A DNA stretch of 64,000 nt from Rhizobium sp. BT04 (GTDB lineage: Bacteria; Pseudomonadota; Alphaproteobacteria; Rhizobiales; Rhizobiaceae). Below are positions 37,899-47,783 of the stretch, one piece after another. How positions within the stretch are numbered: position 1 is the first letter of the stretch; each line of letters begins with the position of its first letter. The translations under genes were made by a program, and so were the position numbers. The DNA lies in assembly GCF_030053135.1 (NCBI RefSeq), contig NZ_CP125652.1, positions 1,426,001 through 1,490,000 on the forward strand, written 5' to 3'. The notes under the pieces were generated by a model that was given only the letters and a program-made list of their open reading frames with translations, ran no database searches and was not told the DNA's origin.

Positions 37899-37926
37899 AA
37901 AAAAACCGCCTCCGGGAAAGAGGCGG
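37899..37926 (-). terminator. Intrinsic terminator after lpxC
   Basis: On the minus strand a CCGCCTC/GAGGCGG stem is followed by seven T residues, 25 nt past the lpxC stop. The adjacent 240 bp up to bamD contain no other recognisable element. Confidence 0.88.
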
Positions 37927-37951
37927 CCTGGTCTTGAGAATAGGCTGGAGG

Positions 37952-38908
37952 TCATGCCGACCAGGGAGCGAATTCCGAAGCGCTGACTGCGATCAGTTCG
38001 CGGGCAGCGACGCGCTGGCGCGGCGTCGACGTCTCCACGACCTCGTAGGCCGAGGGATCGGCGAGCAGCGCCTTCAGCGCATTGGCATTCATCTTGTGGC
38101 CGCCGCGATAGGAGCGGTAGCAGCCGATGAACTGGGCGCCGGCAAGCGACAGATCGCCGACGGCATCGAGCGTCTTGTGACGGACGAACTCGTCCTTGGC
38201 GTAACGCAGCCCCTCGATATTGATGACGGTGTTGTCGTCCGAAATGACGACGGAGTTTTCGAGCGAGGAGCCGAGCGCGTGGCCAGAGGCCCAGAGACGC
38301 TCGACATCGCGCATGAAACCGAAGGTGCGGGCGCGGGAAAGCTCGGTCTTGAAGACGGAAGCGCTCATGTCTCCGGCCCACTTCTGCCGACCGATCAGCG
38401 GGCAGTCGAAATCGATCTCGACTTCGAAGCGCGTACCGTCATAGGGACGGAATTCGCTCCAGGAGCCGCCCTGCTCGATGCGCACCGGTTTGGTGATACG
38501 GATATAGCGGCGCTTGACGCCGAGCGAGACGAGACCGACCTGCTCGATCGCCTCGACGAAGGGCAACGAACTGCCGTCCATGATCGGCATTTCGGCGCCC
38601 TGCACCTCGATCACCACATTGTCGAGGCCGAGCGCATAGATGGCGGCCATGACATGTTCGATCGTCGCGACCGAATGGGCGGGCGAGAAGCCGAGCACGG
38701 TGCAGAGGTCGGTATTGCCGACCTGCGAGGAGACGGCCTTGAGTTCGGTGATGTCGCCATTGTCATGCAGGCGCTGGAAAACGACGCCGGTGTCCGATTC
38801 GGCTGGGTTCAGGGTGATCGAGACTTCTGCGCCCGAATGAACTCCCGTGCCCGTGAGCGTCACGGGACGCGATACCGTCGTTTGAAAACCCAGCAAGCCA
38901 ATTGCCAT
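37952..38908 (-). CDS. lpxC: UDP-3-O-acyl-N-acetylglucosamine deacetylase
   Basis: The 318-residue zinc enzyme catalyses the committed step of lipid A synthesis. Zinc ligands are visible: the first His at about residue 78 in PAHSVATIEHVMAA and the HKTLDAVGDL pair further on. ATG 38908 (MAIGLLGFQTT) is used; an in-frame ATG 8 codons upstream is unlikely. The location directly after ftsZ matches the usual alphaproteobacterial order. Confidence 0.95.
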   Translation of the reverse strand: MAIGLLGFQTTVSRPVTLTGTGVHSGAEVSITLNPAESDTGVVFQRLHDNGDITELKAVSSQVGNTDLCTVLGFSPAHSVATIEHVMAAIYALGLDNVVIEVQGAEMPIMDGSSLPFVEAIEQVGLVSLGVKRRYIRITKPVRIEQGGSWSEFRPYDGTRFEVEIDFDCPLIGRQKWAGDMSASVFKTELSRARTFGFMRDVERLWASGHALGSSLENSVVISDDNTVINIEGLRYAKDEFVRHKTLDAVGDLSLAGAQFIGCYRSYRGGHKMNANALKALLADPSAYEVVETSTPRQRVAARELIAVSASEFAPWSA

Positions 38909-39121
38909 AAATTCTGCCTTTATCTTCCGCACCGGCGGTCTGTCCGATCGGCACGGTCATCATTCATTCTGCACAAGGAGCCTGTCGAAAGGTCTCGTAG
39001 TGCAGTTTCCTTGCACAATACTTACGTGCGCCGGCGCTCCAATCCAAATCACTGTTTCTTTCGCTTTGTTACGAAGTCAGGCGATTGAAATCGCTCGCGA
39101 ATCACAAACTGAAAAACAGCA

Positions 39122-39146
39122 ATGCCCGGGACCTTGATCCCGGGCA
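39122..39146 (-). terminator. Terminator after ftsZ
   Basis: An ATGCCCGGG/CCCGGGCAT stem with a 7-nt loop lies 23 nt past the ftsZ stop, with TTTTT shortly after on the minus strand. Confidence 0.75.
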
Positions 39147-39168
39147 TGAACGGTGCTGAAGCAGCCCC

Positions 39169-40902
39169 TCAATTCGACTGGCGGCGCAGGAATGCCGGGA
39201 TTTCCAGCTGGTCGTCTTCCTGCGTCATCCGGGCCTGCGGAACCGCCCGGCCCTGGTCGTCGAGGTTGCCGCGACGTGGTGCGTAGAGGCTTGCCTCCGG
39301 CGACAGCGGACGGCGCTGCTGCGAAGCGGCCGGCGGTGCTGCCGTCATGTCGGCGGCAACCGCGTCGTCGTCGCGACGGCCGAGCGAATTGGTGATTCGC
39401 TTCAGCAGGCCCATCGGACCGCGCTCTTCCCCCGCATGCGCGGAGGCCGGCTGCGTGCGGTGGTCGAGTTCGGCCTGAACGACCGGCGGGAAATCCTCGA
39501 CCTTCGGCATGCGCATCGGTTCGGGCGCCTGGCGGATGATCGGCTCCTGCCGGACCGGCTGCTGCTGGACGGGCTGGCTGACGACCGGTTGGCTCATGAC
39601 CGGCTGGCTCATGACGGGCGCGGGAGCCTGCTGCTGCACCGGTGCCTGACGGATGATCGGAGCTTCCGGTGCAGGCGCGAAGATCTTGCTCTGCGGACGG
39701 AAGGTTTCCTGCTGTGCCACCGGCTGCTGCAGTGGTGCAGCAGCACGCGGGGCCGGGATTTCAAGCTCGCGTTCCATCTCGGCTGCGCGGATGGTCTGCG
39801 CGATCGGATCCATGGCCTTCGGTGCCTGCATCACGGGCGCAGGCTGAACTGCGGCCGCTGCCGGAGCAACAGCCGCGGAAGGACGGATAGCAGGCTTTGC
39901 GGCCGGCTGGAAGTTGCGCTCGGCGGCTTCGTTCATCGCCCGATCGATGCCGGTGGCGACGACCGAGACGCGGATGATGCCTTCAAGCGATTCGTCGAAG
40001 GTGGCGCCGAGGATGATGTTGGCGTCGGGATCGACTTCTTCGCGGATGCGGGTCGCGGCTTCGTCGACTTCGAAGAGGGTGAGGTCGCGACCGCCGGTGA
40101 TGGAGATCAGCAACCCTTGAGCGCCCTTCATCGAAGTCTCGTCGAGCAGCGGGTTGGCGATTGCAGCCTCGGCGGCCTGCAGCGCGCGGCCGGAGCCCGA
40201 GGCTTCGCCGGTGCCCATCATCGCGCGGCCCATTTCGCGCATCACCGAGCGGACGTCGGCGAAGTCGAGATTGATGAGACCTTCCTTCACCATCAGGTCG
40301 GTGATGCAGGCAACGCCCGAATAGAGAACCTGGTCGGCCATCGCGAAGGCATCGGCGAAGGTCGTCTTGTCGTTGGCAATGCGGAAGAGGTTCTGGTTCG
40401 GAATGACGATCAGCGTATCGACAGACTTCTGCAGTTCCTGGATGCCCATCTCGGCCAGGCGCATGCGGCGCCCGCCTTCGAAATGGAACGGCTTGGTGAC
40501 GACGCCGACCGTCAGGATGCCCTTGTTGCGGGCGGCCTGCGCGACGACGGGCGCAGCGCCGGTGCCGGTGCCGCCGCCCATGCCGGCGGTGACGAAGCAC
40601 ATATGCGTGCCGTTCAGGTGATCGACGATCTCATCGATGCATTCTTCGGCTGCCGCGCGACCGACTTCCGGCTGCGAACCTGCGCCGAGGCCTTCGGTGA
40701 CATTGACGCCGAGCTGGATGATGCGCTCGGCCTTCGTCATCGTCAGCGCCTGCGCATCCGTGTTGGCGACGACGAAGTCGACGCCCTGGAGACCGGCGGT
40801 GATCATGTTGTTGACGGCGTTGCCGCCACCGCCGCCAACGCCGAATACGGTGATGCGCGGCTTCAGCTCTGTGATGTCAGGCTTTTGCAGCTTGATGGTC
40901 AT
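39169..40902 (-). CDS. ftsZ: Cell division GTPase FtsZ
   Basis: The 577-residue tubulin homologue forms the Z ring. The GTP-binding signature GGGTGTG is at residues 109-115; the T7 loop region carries [11 protein letters not shown]. After the core (to about 320) comes an unusually long rhizobial linker rich in Pro, Gln and Ala with repeated SQPV units, ending with the conserved C-terminal peptide [12 protein letters not shown] used by FtsA/ZipA-type partners. ATG 40902 ([10 protein letters not shown]) is chosen over 40947 because of GAAGGAACAGG upstream. The ftsA stop lies 55 nt upstream. Confidence 0.97.
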   Translation of the reverse strand: MTIKLQKPDITELKPRITVFGVGGGGGNAVNNMITAGLQGVDFVVANTDAQALTMTKAERIIQLGVNVTEGLGAGSQPEVGRAAAEECIDEIVDHLNGTHMCFVTAGMGGGTGTGAAPVVAQAARNKGILTVGVVTKPFHFEGGRRMRLAEMGIQELQKSVDTLIVIPNQNLFRIANDKTTFADAFAMADQVLYSGVACITDLMVKEGLINLDFADVRSVMREMGRAMMGTGEASGSGRALQAAEAAIANPLLDETSMKGAQGLLISITGGRDLTLFEVDEAATRIREEVDPDANIILGATFDESLEGIIRVSVVATGIDRAMNEAAERNFQPAAKPAIRPSAAVAPAAAAVQPAPVMQAPKAMDPIAQTIRAAEMERELEIPAPRAAAPLQQPVAQQETFRPQSKIFAPAPEAPIIRQAPVQQQAPAPVMSQPVMSQPVVSQPVQQQPVRQEPIIRQAPEPMRMPKVEDFPPVVQAELDHRTQPASAHAGEERGPMGLLKRITNSLGRRDDDAVAADMTAAPPAASQQRRPLSPEASLYAPRRGNLDDQGRAVPQARMTQEDDQLEIPAFLRRQSN

Positions 40903-40957
40903 GGTACCTGTTCCTTCTCTCTCTGGCCGCATCGCCACGCCGGCCAATCACTCAATT

Positions 40958-42289
40958 TCAGAAGCTTTCCTTCAGCCACTGGCCCATCCGGGCTATGCGG
41001 CTGTTATTTCCTCCAAGCGACATGAGCAGACCGCTCTGTGACGCATGTGTCTCCATGTCCGCAACCTGCGGATAGATCATCAGGCCGACGGCCGTCGAAA
41101 AGGCCGGGCCCTTGGCCGCCGTCGGCAATCCCGAGACGCCCATCGGGCGGCCGATGCGGACATTGCGGGCAAGGATACGCCGCGCCACATCGGCAAGGCC
41201 GGTCAGCTGGCTGGCGCCGCCGGTCAGCACGACGCGCTTGCCGACGATCGGGCTGAAGCCGGAGCGCTGGATGCGGTCGCGGATCAGTTCCATCGTCTCT
41301 TCGATTCGGGCCGAAACGATGCGCGAAACCAGCGCCCGCGGCACCTGCGACGGCTGGTCGCGATCATCCTCGCCGATCGGCGGGATCGAGATCAGTTCGC
41401 GCTCGTCGGAGGAATTCGAAAGCGCTGTCGCATGCACGACCTTCAGCCGCTCGGCATCCTCGATGCGGGTCGAAAGGCCGCGCGCCAGATCAGTGGTCAC
41501 GTGATGGCCGCCGAGGCCGACGGCATCGGTATGAACGAGCTTGCCTTCGGCAAAGACCGAGATCGTCGTCGTGCCGCCGCCCATGTCGATCGCCGCGCAG
41601 CCGAGCTCGACCTCGTCGTCGACGAGCGCCGCAAGGCCGGATGCGTAGGGCGTCGCAACAATGCCCTCGACCGACAGATGCGCGCGGTTGACGCTGAGTT
41701 CGAGGTTCTTCAGCGCCGAGCGCTCCGCCGTGACGACATGCATGTCGACGCCGAGCGCATCGCCGTACATTGCCAGCGGATCGCGGATGCCGCGCTCGCC
41801 GTCGAGCGAGAAACCCGTCGCCAGCGAATGCAGCACCGAACGGTCCTGCCGCAGCGACTGCTGGCAGGCTGCCGACAGCACCTTCTTGAGATCGTTGAGC
41901 TCGACTTCCTGGCCGCCGAGATCAATCGTCGCGGTATAGATGTCGCTGCCGAGACGGCCGGCCGTCAGATTGACGATCAGGCTCTCGACGGTCAGCCCGG
42001 CCATGCGTTCGGCCGCGTCGACGGCCAGCCGAATGACGCCTTCCAGCGCGTCGAGATCGGCAATGACGCCGGTCTTGATGCCGCGGGATCGCTGGTGGCC
42101 GATACCGATGATCTCGATATTGTGCGTTCGGCCCGGCAGGATCTGGCTTTCCTCGCGCGGCGTCAGCCGGCCGATCATGCAGACGACCTTGGTCGAGCCG
42201 ATGTCGAGCACCGAAACGACATGCGACCGCTTCGACGAAAGCGGCTTCAGGCGCGGCAATCCGAAATGGGATGAACCGAACAAGCTCAT
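40958..42289 (-). CDS. ftsA: Cell division protein FtsA
   Basis: The 443-residue actin-like ATPase anchors FtsZ to the membrane. It has the phosphate-1 motif VLDIGSTKVVCMIG, the 1C subdomain (residues about 100-180), the phosphate-2 motif CAAIDMGGGTTTISVF and the C-terminal amphipathic helix (SRIARMGQWLKESF). Its ATG overlaps the ftsQ stop by 4 nt. Confidence 0.96.
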   Translation of the reverse strand: MSLFGSSHFGLPRLKPLSSKRSHVVSVLDIGSTKVVCMIGRLTPREESQILPGRTHNIEIIGIGHQRSRGIKTGVIADLDALEGVIRLAVDAAERMAGLTVESLIVNLTAGRLGSDIYTATIDLGGQEVELNDLKKVLSAACQQSLRQDRSVLHSLATGFSLDGERGIRDPLAMYGDALGVDMHVVTAERSALKNLELSVNRAHLSVEGIVATPYASGLAALVDDEVELGCAAIDMGGGTTTISVFAEGKLVHTDAVGLGGHHVTTDLARGLSTRIEDAERLKVVHATALSNSSDERELISIPPIGEDDRDQPSQVPRALVSRIVSARIEETMELIRDRIQRSGFSPIVGKRVVLTGGASQLTGLADVARRILARNVRIGRPMGVSGLPTAAKGPAFSTAVGLMIYPQVADMETHASQSGLLMSLGGNNSRIARMGQWLKESF

Positions 42290-43218
42290 ATATTCTGCCC
42301 CGCCTTCTTCAATTCCTTGGTACGCTCCGTCACAGCCGTCTGCCGGCGGACCGCCGCTTCCGGCGTCAGCTGGATCGCGGTTCTGTCGGACAGCCTGAGA
42401 TCCACCGCAGCAATGTCCCGCTCCAGGAGCTGGTGCTCCTTGTCGAACTTCGAAAGCGTCGCCAGCGCCTGGTCGATACCGTCTTCCGGCAGCTTGACGA
42501 CGACGCCGTTATCCATGTGCAGGTCCCAGCGGCGGCCGGATATCCAGACATAGGCCTTCACCCGGGCCTTCACGTCGGGCCACTTGGAGAAGGCGTCGTC
42601 GAGTGACGCCGCCGCCGTTTCCGCATCACGGCCGACCACCAGCGGCAGCGCCGAAAACTTGTTGTCGCGCAGCGGCGCAATGACGCTGCCGTTCTTTTCG
42701 ATCAGCGAAAGCTCCTGCCCGTGCTGCCAGATGGCATAGGCCTGACGCTCCTTGAGCTTCACCTCGATCGTCTTCGGATAGACCTTGCGAACCTCGACGC
42801 TTTCGACCCAGGGGAGATGCGCAATCTTCCGGCGGGCGGCATCGACGTCGAGGGCGACCAGCGAGGTCGTGCCATCGAGGCCAATCAGCTGCAGGATTTC
42901 AATTTCGGAGGTCTCCGAATTGCCGGAGACCTTCACGTCCTCGATCGCAAAGCCCGCCGCCGTTGTCGTCGCCTGCGCGACGGCTTCCGTGTGGCCGCCG
43001 AGCGACATGCCGTAGAGCCCAGTCGCAGCCAGAAAGGCAAGCGCCGAAACCGTGCCCGTATGGGCGGGGATGTAGATGCGGCCGCTGCCAAGGCTGATCA
43101 GGAAGCGGGTGACGCGGCGCAACGGACGCGGCAGCACGAACCGCTCTTCGGCTTCCATCATCGGAAGCGCGGCATGACGGCTGGGACGCCCTATCTTCTT
43201 GACCGTCAACGCAAACAA
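42286..43218 (-). CDS. ftsQ: Cell division protein FtsQ
   Basis: The 310-residue divisome protein has a cytoplasmic tail, one membrane segment ([20 protein letters not shown]), a POTRA domain ([26 protein letters not shown]) and the FtsQ domain ([30 protein letters not shown]). A TTG start at 43218 is preferred because GGAGGA lies 6 nt upstream. It overlaps ddlB by 13 nt and ftsA by 4 nt, so the genes are translationally coupled. Confidence 0.93.
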   Translation of the reverse strand: MFALTVKKIGRPSRHAALPMMEAEERFVLPRPLRRVTRFLISLGSGRIYIPAHTGTVSALAFLAATGLYGMSLGGHTEAVAQATTTAAGFAIEDVKVSGNSETSEIEILQLIGLDGTTSLVALDVDAARRKIAHLPWVESVEVRKVYPKTIEVKLKERQAYAIWQHGQELSLIEKNGSVIAPLRDNKFSALPLVVGRDAETAAASLDDAFSKWPDVKARVKAYVWISGRRWDLHMDNGVVVKLPEDGIDQALATLSKFDKEHQLLERDIAAVDLRLSDRTAIQLTPEAAVRRQTAVTERTKELKKAGQNI

Positions 43219-44132
43219 GACGCGTCCTCCACCATCCACCGGAGAAACTCACCAAAGGAATAGCCGGCATGACCGGCCATTTCGGGCACAAGCGAGGTTG
43301 GAGTCATGCCGGGCTGGGTATTGACCTCCAGCCAGATGATTTCGCCGTCTTCGGAGAAACGATCGTCGTAACGAAAGTCGGACCGACTGACGCCGCGACA
43401 ACCGATTGCCTGATGCGCCCTTAGGGCCAATGTTTGTATTTTTTGGTAAATATTCGGTGAAATTTTCGCCGGGATGACGTGTTTTGAACCGCCCGCCGCA
43501 TACTTGGAGTCGTAATCATAAAAATTGTGGCCCTGCGGCACCACCTCGGTGACGCCGAGCGCAGTCTCGCCCATGACGCCGCAGGTGAGTTCGCGGCCGT
43601 AAACATAGCGCTCGACGAGCACCTCCTCGCCGTAATGCCACTCGGGGGAGCTGACGACCTGCGGCGGATGCGCCTGATCTTCCGTGACGATGACGACGCC
43701 GAAGCTTGAGCCCTCACGCACCGGCTTCACTACATAGGGCGGCCTCATCGGATGCGCCGAGGGAAAAGCGAAACGATTGATGACCTGTGATTCGGCGACC
43801 GGAATGCCGGCAGCTGCAGCAACGAGCTTCGCCTTGTCCTTGTCCATCGCCAGGGCCGAGGCAAGCACGCCCGAGTGCGTATAGGGGATTTCGAGATATT
43901 CGAGGATCCCCTGGATCGTGCCGTCCTCACCGAAGGGCCCATGAAGTGCATTGAAGACCACATCCGGCTTCAGCGCGGCGAGCCTCTCGGAAACGTCGCG
44001 CGCCACGTCAATGCACGTCACTTCGAAGCCTTCCGCTTCGAGGGCCTCTGCGCAAGCCTTTCCCGAGGAAAGGCTGACCGGCCGTTCCGAGGAAAACCCG
44101 CCCATCAGGACAGCGACATGCTTGCGACTCAT
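43206..44132 (-). CDS. ddlB: D-alanine--D-alanine ligase
   Basis: The 308-residue ATP-grasp enzyme makes D-Ala-D-Ala for the MurF reaction. Visible: [15 protein letters not shown] at the N-terminus, the glycine-rich loop [10 protein letters not shown], and the C-terminal metal site [18 protein letters not shown]. It is the first gene of the ddlB-ftsQ-ftsA-ftsZ block, behind a CtrA-like site. In related genomes murB lies nearer; here accessory genes separate them. Confidence 0.95.
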   Translation of the reverse strand: MSRKHVAVLMGGFSSERPVSLSSGKACAEALEAEGFEVTCIDVARDVSERLAALKPDVVFNALHGPFGEDGTIQGILEYLEIPYTHSGVLASALAMDKDKAKLVAAAAGIPVAESQVINRFAFPSAHPMRPPYVVKPVREGSSFGVVIVTEDQAHPPQVVSSPEWHYGEEVLVERYVYGRELTCGVMGETALGVTEVVPQGHNFYDYDSKYAAGGSKHVIPAKISPNIYQKIQTLALRAHQAIGCRGVSRSDFRYDDRFSEDGEIIWLEVNTQPGMTPTSLVPEMAGHAGYSFGEFLRWMVEDASCLR

Positions 44133-44235
44133 CAACACCCCCAAAAATAACTTCCATTCTCGAAATCGACGCTTGCGCCAAGCTGTCGGCGCCGTTTCCG
44201 GCCTTTGTCCGACCTGCAAACATTAGAGCACCATT

Positions 44236-44255
44236 ATGGTTAATGAAGTGTTTAC
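44236..44255 (-). promoter_or_regulatory. Candidate CtrA-binding site upstream of ddlB-ftsQAZ
   Basis: On the minus strand TAAA-N7-TTAACCAT occurs, matching the CtrA TTAA-N7-TTAAC consensus with one mismatch and containing a perfect TTAACCAT half-motif. It lies 104-123 nt upstream of the ddlB ATG. A further TTAAC (44261-44265) is close by. CtrA controls ftsQA transcription in Caulobacter; extension to this locus is inferred. Confidence 0.5.
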
Positions 44256-44345
44256 TTTCGTTAACTGCCTCTTGCCGCGTCCTTGATTTTTTAACTTTCG
44301 CTTCTTCGGACTGCAGGGGCGAAGGTGCCTGCCGATCCATTGACT

Positions 44346-44377
44346 CAGAAAAGCCCGCGCCGAAAAACCGCGCGGGC
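44346..44377 (-). terminator. Intrinsic terminator of aqpZ
   Basis: A GCCCGCGC/GCGCGGGC stem (44353-44377) is followed on the minus strand by TTTTCTG, 27 nt after the aqpZ stop. Confidence 0.85.
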
Positions 44378-44404
44378 CCAATGGGATAGGTCGATATCTT
44401 GTTG

Positions 44405-45091
44405 TCAGTCTGCGTCGTCGAGGAATTTCCACACGAGTCCGCCGAGCGCCCCGCCCGCAAGCGGTGCAATCCAGAACAGCCAGAGCTGCTGCAATGCCCA
44501 GCCGCCGACGAAAAGCGCCTGGCCGGTGGAACGCGCCGGATTGACCGAGGTATTCGTCACAGGGATGGAAATGAGATGGATCAGTGTCAGCCCGAGGCCG
44601 ATTGCAAGCGGCGCGAAGCCGGCAGGCACCCGGCTGCCGGTCGATCCCAGGATGATGATCAGGAAGAACATGGTCAGCAGCACTTCGATCAGCAGCGCCG
44701 AAAGCAGAAAATAACCGCCCGGCGAATGATCGCCATAGCCGTTGGCGGCAAAGCCGCCGAGTTCGAAACCCGCCTTGCCGCTGGCAATGAGATAGAGCAG
44801 CGCGGCCGCGGCGATGGCGCCGACGACCTGGACGACGATATAGGGAACGAGGCGCGCCGCAGGAAACCGTCCGGCAACCGTCAGACCGAGGGAGACGGCC
44901 GGGTTGAAATGACCGCCGGAAATGCCGCCCACGGCATAGGCCATGGTGAGCACGGTCAGGCCGAACGCAAGGGCCACACCCGTAAATCCTATCCCGAGCT
45001 CGGGATAGGCAGCCGCGAGCACGGCACTGCCGCATCCGCCGAAGACCAGCCAGAACGTGCCGAGAAACTCGGCAACTAGACTTTTTTGCAT
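44405..45091 (-). CDS. aqpZ: Aquaporin Z (water channel)
   Basis: The 228-residue MIP-family channel has six membrane helices and both NPA motifs, HFNPAVSLG (63-65) and SVNPARSTG (184-186). His172 in [17 protein letters not shown] and the following Arg187 are the narrow-filter residues of water-specific AqpZ. It is a single gene with its own terminator, located between ddlB and the broken MFS gene. Confidence 0.95.
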   Translation of the reverse strand: MQKSLVAEFLGTFWLVFGGCGSAVLAAAYPELGIGFTGVALAFGLTVLTMAYAVGGISGGHFNPAVSLGLTVAGRFPAARLVPYIVVQVVGAIAAAALLYLIASGKAGFELGGFAANGYGDHSPGGYFLLSALLIEVLLTMFFLIIILGSTGSRVPAGFAPLAIGLGLTLIHLISIPVTNTSVNPARSTGQALFVGGWALQQLWLFWIAPLAGGALGGLVWKFLDDAD

Positions 45092-45273
45092 GCGCGCCCC
45101 TTAACCTCAACCAAGAGTTTAAATGAATCCGTTACAATTCGATTCCGGTCAAGCGCGCGGACATTGCTGCGGCAAGCTTCACGCAAGGATCGCGAAACGG
45201 GTGGAGATGCGGCGGATGCGGCGCGAGGAGACGTTTCTCAGACCTGAAATTGCGTTAAGACCTGCCAGCCTCA

Positions 45274-46112
45274 ATGCGATTCATAAAAATACTGACCATC
45301 GAATTCTTCGACTTCTACGTCTACGCGACGGCAGCCGTCCTCGTCTTTCCGCATCTCTTCTTCCCGGCAAGCGATTCGAACGCCGCAACGCTGCAGTCGC
45401 TGGTCACCTTCTCGATCGCCTTCTTCGCCCGCCCCATCGGCGCCGTGGTGTTCGGTCATTTCGGCGATCGCATCGGCCGCAAGGCGACGCTCGCCGCCGC
45501 GCTGATGACGATGGGGCTTTCGACCGTCCTGATCGGCATGCTGCCGGGCTATGATGCGATCGGCATCGCCGCGCCGCTATTGCTGGCGCTTTGCCGCTTC
45601 GGTCAGGGCCTCGGCCTCGGCGGCGAAGGGGGCGGCGCCGTCCTGCTCGCCACCGAAAATGCTCCCCCCGGCAAGCGCAGCTGGTACGCCATGTTCCCGC
45701 AGCTCGGCGCGCCGATCGGCTTCATCCTTTCCTCCGGCTTCTTCCTCATCCTGGCGGAAACGATGAGCAACGAGGATTTCCTCGACTACGGATGGCGCAT
45801 TCCCTTCATCGCCAGCCTCGCCCTCGTCGCCGTCGGCCTCTATGTCCGTCTGAAGATCGCCGAGACGCCGGAATTCCGCAAAGCCGTCGAAAAGCACGAG
45901 CGCGTCGCCGTGCCGATCGAAGTCGTCTTTCGCGGTCATCTGCGGAGCCTGATCCTCGGCACCTTCATTGCCGTCGCGACCTTCGTGTTGTTCTACCTCA
46001 TGACAGTCTTCACGCTCTCCTGGGGCACGACACCCCTGGAAAAGGGCGGGCTCGGTTATAGGATCTCTGCGTGGCCGGCATCATCGGTCGGCTTCACCCT
46101 CGTCGACAGCCA
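45274..46112 (+). pseudogene. MFS metabolite:H+ symporter (MHS/ShiA-like), truncated and frameshifted
   Basis: About 260 codons of a sugar/organic-acid MHS transporter are visible: TIEFFDFYVYATAAVLVFPHLFF, the loop 2-3 motif GHFGDRIGRKATL, GQGLGLGGEGGGAVLLATENAP and SWYAMFPQLGAPIGF. The frame starts abruptly at MRFIKIL, short of the usual leader and first half of TM1. After GGLGYR (about 46055) the correct continuation (DLCVAGIIG) lies in another frame, and homology stops near the stop codon of the SDR gene at 46113. TM7-12 are missing. It looks disrupted by the insertion or deletion that brought in the neighbouring group. Confidence 0.75.
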
Positions 46113-46991
46113 TTATTTCTGCAGGTTGCTCCGTGCCGGGGAGCGGCTACCGCAACATTCCTTGAGGCTTTTCCCTGAACCGCAAGGACATGGATCTTTG
46201 CTCCTGCGCTGCAGGCGGCCGATCAGGGGGAGAATAACTGCGGTCGGCAAGAATGCGGCGACAAGAGTAAACAACTTGGCTGAAATGCCGGGAACGACGC
46301 GGCGACGGCCTGAGTTGAAACCGCTCCAGGCCCGCTCAGCGACATATTCAGCGTCCAGCTTGGGCAATATCTTGAAGAGAGCCGCCCGGTTGGCGCCGGC
46401 CTTTTCAAGGAATTCGGTGGATACCGGTCCTGGCGCCACACATGTCACGGTAACGCCAAAACGGCGCACTTCCTGATGGAGCGCGTCCGAAAAAGAGCGC
46501 ACAAAACCCTTGCTTGCGTAATACAATGCCATGTACGGCCCGGGAACGAGACCCGCTATGGAGCCGAGATTGATCACTCCGCCACGTCCGCGCGCCAGCA
46601 TTCCAGGCAGGAAGCGAAGGGTCATGTCGGTCAGGGCGCGTATATTGACATCGATAATCCCCATCTGATCTTTGACGGGGAGTAACGTTGCTGCGCCTCG
46701 CAGACCATACCCGGCACTGTTGACCAAGACGCCGCAGACCAAATCGTTGGCGATTAGAAAAGCCTCAAGGCGCGCCGACGCATCGGCCGCAAAGAGATCC
46801 AGCTGCAGCGTGAACGCCTCCCCGCCGGCCTGCTGTACGTCGACCGCCGCCGCGGCGAGGCCCTCAGGCGAACGCGCGACGAGTACGACGACATTGCGTT
46901 CACGTGCCGCAACCTTTGCGATTGCTCGTCCAATGCCACGGGAAGCACCAACCACGACGACAGCCAAACGGGGCTCACTGCGCGACGTCAT
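46113..46991 (-). CDS. SDR-family oxidoreductase with C-terminal SEC-C zinc motif
   Basis: The 292-residue protein is a classical short-chain dehydrogenase: GASRGIG (residues 15-21), NSAGYG (91-96), catalytic Ser144 in NLGSIAG and YYASK (157-161) for Tyr157 or Tyr158 and Lys161. A hydrophobic segment (about 239-256) could be a membrane anchor, as in some lipid-modifying SDRs. The tail ends CPCGSGKSLKECCG (268-281), a typical SEC-C zinc-binding motif normally found in SecA and YchJ-like proteins. Its ATG overlaps the acyltransferase stop by 4 nt. The substrate is unknown. Confidence 0.85.
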   Translation of the reverse strand: MTSRSEPRLAVVVVGASRGIGRAIAKVAARERNVVVLVARSPEGLAAAAVDVQQAGGEAFTLQLDLFAADASARLEAFLIANDLVCGVLVNSAGYGLRGAATLLPVKDQMGIIDVNIRALTDMTLRFLPGMLARGRGGVINLGSIAGLVPGPYMALYYASKGFVRSFSDALHQEVRRFGVTVTCVAPGPVSTEFLEKAGANRAALFKILPKLDAEYVAERAWSGFNSGRRRVVPGISAKLFTLVAAFLPTAVILPLIGRLQRRSKDPCPCGSGKSLKECCGSRSPARSNLQK

Positions 46992-47773
46992 TTCGATGTC
47001 CCTGCCGCCGACATGATGGCAGGGGTACCGCTCTGGGCGATGCGTGTTACTTCGTCCGCGACCTCGCCGTTCAAGATCCTTTCGAACCGTTCCAATGCCC
47101 GAGCGACATTCGCTCCATCCATGACCCTGTGGTCGTAGTGGATGCGGACAGCAACCGATCCATCCTTGCCGATTGGACCGTAGTTGAGAAGTGTGGTCAG
47201 TGGGGTAAGGGGGTTGAGGGACTCCGCTCCAAGGCCCGAATAGACGGACAATTGGAACGTGCCGAAATAGCGCGCACGCTTCCGCCCGATATTGAGCCCG
47301 AGCCACATGAGCAGCCACCTCACAGGGGCAGGTGCGCGAGCAAGCTTCAGAGAGCGCCGAAACTCTTTAATCTCCAGAACCGGAAGTGACCTCGCTGCGC
47401 GGATCAGCGTTTCCAGCTGGGAAATGGAGCGTTGCTCGGGACCTTTGATGATGCTCAGCAGAACGACCCTCTCTCCCTCATGCTCGCGCTCATGGGCAAT
47501 AGAGGCCACACTGGCCGGATATTCATAGAGCTGCGGCCATGGAAACTTGATATAAGCGCGCCGCAATTCGGGAATTTCTTGAGAAAGCAGGGCGTATCCC
47601 TTCAAGAAAAGCACGGTCCAGGACGGCCGGGCATCCGGTCCGTCTCTGGCATCGAGGAGGGGCCGAAGGTTCATTTGCCGCTGGACCGTCACACGCGGTA
47701 CCCCGATCGAGAATCTCATCAGATCTCCGACAAGTCGTCGCGATGCCGAGAGCTTGATCGTTCGTCCTCTCAT
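46988..47773 (-). CDS. Stand-alone 2-oxoacid dehydrogenase E2-type acyltransferase domain
   Basis: The 261-residue protein has only the catalytic domain of dihydrolipoamide acyltransferases, with the active-site HRVMDG at residues 215-220 and no lipoyl or peripheral-subunit-binding domain. The CAT-like fold suggests a CoA-dependent acyl transfer to an unknown acceptor rather than a role in a dehydrogenase complex. ATG 47773 has GAGGTGG upstream. It lies 10 nt after the methyltransferase gene and overlaps the SDR gene, so the three form an operon. Confidence 0.83.
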   Translation of the reverse strand: MRGRTIKLSASRRLVGDLMRFSIGVPRVTVQRQMNLRPLLDARDGPDARPSWTVLFLKGYALLSQEIPELRRAYIKFPWPQLYEYPASVASIAHEREHEGERVVLLSIIKGPEQRSISQLETLIRAARSLPVLEIKEFRRSLKLARAPAPVRWLLMWLGLNIGRKRARYFGTFQLSVYSGLGAESLNPLTPLTTLLNYGPIGKDGSVAVRIHYDHRVMDGANVARALERFERILNGEVADEVTRIAQSGTPAIMSAAGTSK

Positions 47774-47783
47774 CTTGCCACCT

